NCBI GenBank assembly: GCA_013151975.1
Contig: JAADHG010000113.1
Coordinates: forward strand, 1 to 5,210
DNA length: 5,210 bases
DNA from: Chlorobiota bacterium
GTDB taxonomy: Bacteria; Bacteroidota; Bacteroidia; Flavobacteriales; Flavobacteriaceae
Reading direction: 5' to 3'
Shown here: in pieces, positions 5,041 through 5,210 of the stretch
How the letters are laid out: every line of letters begins with the position of its first letter
How positions within the stretch are numbered: the stretch's first letter is position 1
The notes under the pieces: generated by a model
Databases searched by the model: none
Seen by the model: the letters and a program-made list of their open reading frames with translations, nothing else
What the model was told of the DNA's origin: nothing
Translations under genes and position numbers: made by a program

Positions 5041-5157
5041 TAGTTTACCAAAACGGGCTAGTTTACCAGGGGGGTGGTAAACAATCGAGTTTTGGTAAAC
5101 TATGGCGATTTTTTAATCACTCCTTGGTAAACTAGCCGGTAAACTATCGGTAAACTA

Positions 5158-5210
5158 TCATTTTTCACCTTTGTAATTATCAGCCAAACTCATTGGAGTT
5201 CTGCCGGTTG
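5158..5210 (-). CDS. C-terminal end of an unidentified protein (partial)
   Basis: The last 16 codons, TGRTPMSLADNYKGEK, end at TGA (5158-5160), and the frame runs off the right edge. The G-x-TP-x-x-LA piece recalls the start of an ankyrin repeat, but such a short match proves nothing. The coding frame is supported by its ending exactly where the repeat array begins. If the array is an origin or operator, the initiator or regulator that binds it may well be this gene, by analogy with rep genes next to iterons. Function cannot be assigned from what is visible. Confidence 0.5.
   Translation of the reverse strand, partial: TGRTPMSLADNYKGEK

Larger units (their letters stand above)
4870..5157. 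repeat. Array of 14 GGTAAACTA repeats (iteron-like)
   Basis: Copies in plus orientation start at 4870, 4882, 4893, 4925, 4937, 5076, 5094, 5126, 5138 and 5149. Inverted copies (TAGTTTACC) start at 4976, 4988, 5041 and 5059. Twelve are perfect 9-mers; those at 4893 and 5076 read GGTAAACAA. Clustered neighbours are 11 or 12 bp apart, about one helical turn, so a bound protein would line up on one face of the DNA. The last copy abuts the stop codon of the upstream gene (5158). An AT-rich stretch sits in the middle. This layout resembles iteron-controlled replication origins of plasmids and phages, or a multi-site operator. No DnaA box (TTATNCACA type) was noticed, and no adjacent initiator gene is visible. 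Confidence 0.85.

Noticed and set aside
4870..5157. CRISPR array
   Set aside because: The repeat unit is only 9-12 bp, spacing is irregular, copies occur in both orientations, and there are no unique spacers of 30 bp or so.

Overview
The window is AT-rich and looks like accessory DNA of a gammaproteobacterium, probably a marine or Vibrio/Shewanella-like one. I infer this from the IS200-type transposase with its GC-rich subterminal hairpins, the integron-cassette-like sites, and the style of the proteins; no housekeeping gene is present to confirm it. Every gene I trust is on the minus strand, so transcription runs from high to low coordinates.

Layout in the direction of transcription. At 5210-5158 is the last 16 codons of an unidentified gene. 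At 5157-4846 is a dense array of 14 copies of the 9-mer GGTAAACTA (or its variant GGTAAACAA) in both orientations. It includes a perfect 29-bp inverted repeat and an AT-rich core. It resembles a plasmid or phage replication origin, or a multi-site operator. It is followed by a small gene with a C-x-C / C-x2-C zinc-knuckle pattern (4845-4594) that has a good ribosome binding site. The stretch 4593-3962 has no convincing gene but holds two 14-bp perfect palindromes, a terminator-like hairpin and a GC-richer structured segment. Next is a large PIN-domain-like protein (3961-3005), an IS200-type insertion sequence (about 2930-2400) whose tnpA has an in-frame TGA, and a 487-residue lipoprotein of unknown function (2365-902).

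The last 900 bases are gene debris. They contain a P-loop-like fragment, a cysteine-rich reading frame without a start codon, a short gene with an in-frame stop, and finally the first 21 codons of an adenylate-kinase-like P-loop protein running off the left edge. The short genes, their one-strand orientation and three related motifs (near 84-105, 412-458 and 2962-2999) suggest a degenerate integron cassette array, but the motifs are shorter than typical attC sites.

I see no single pathway linking the genes. The most unusual structure is the repeat array at 4870-5157. The PIN protein and the lipoprotein are the two large intact genes of unknown role.
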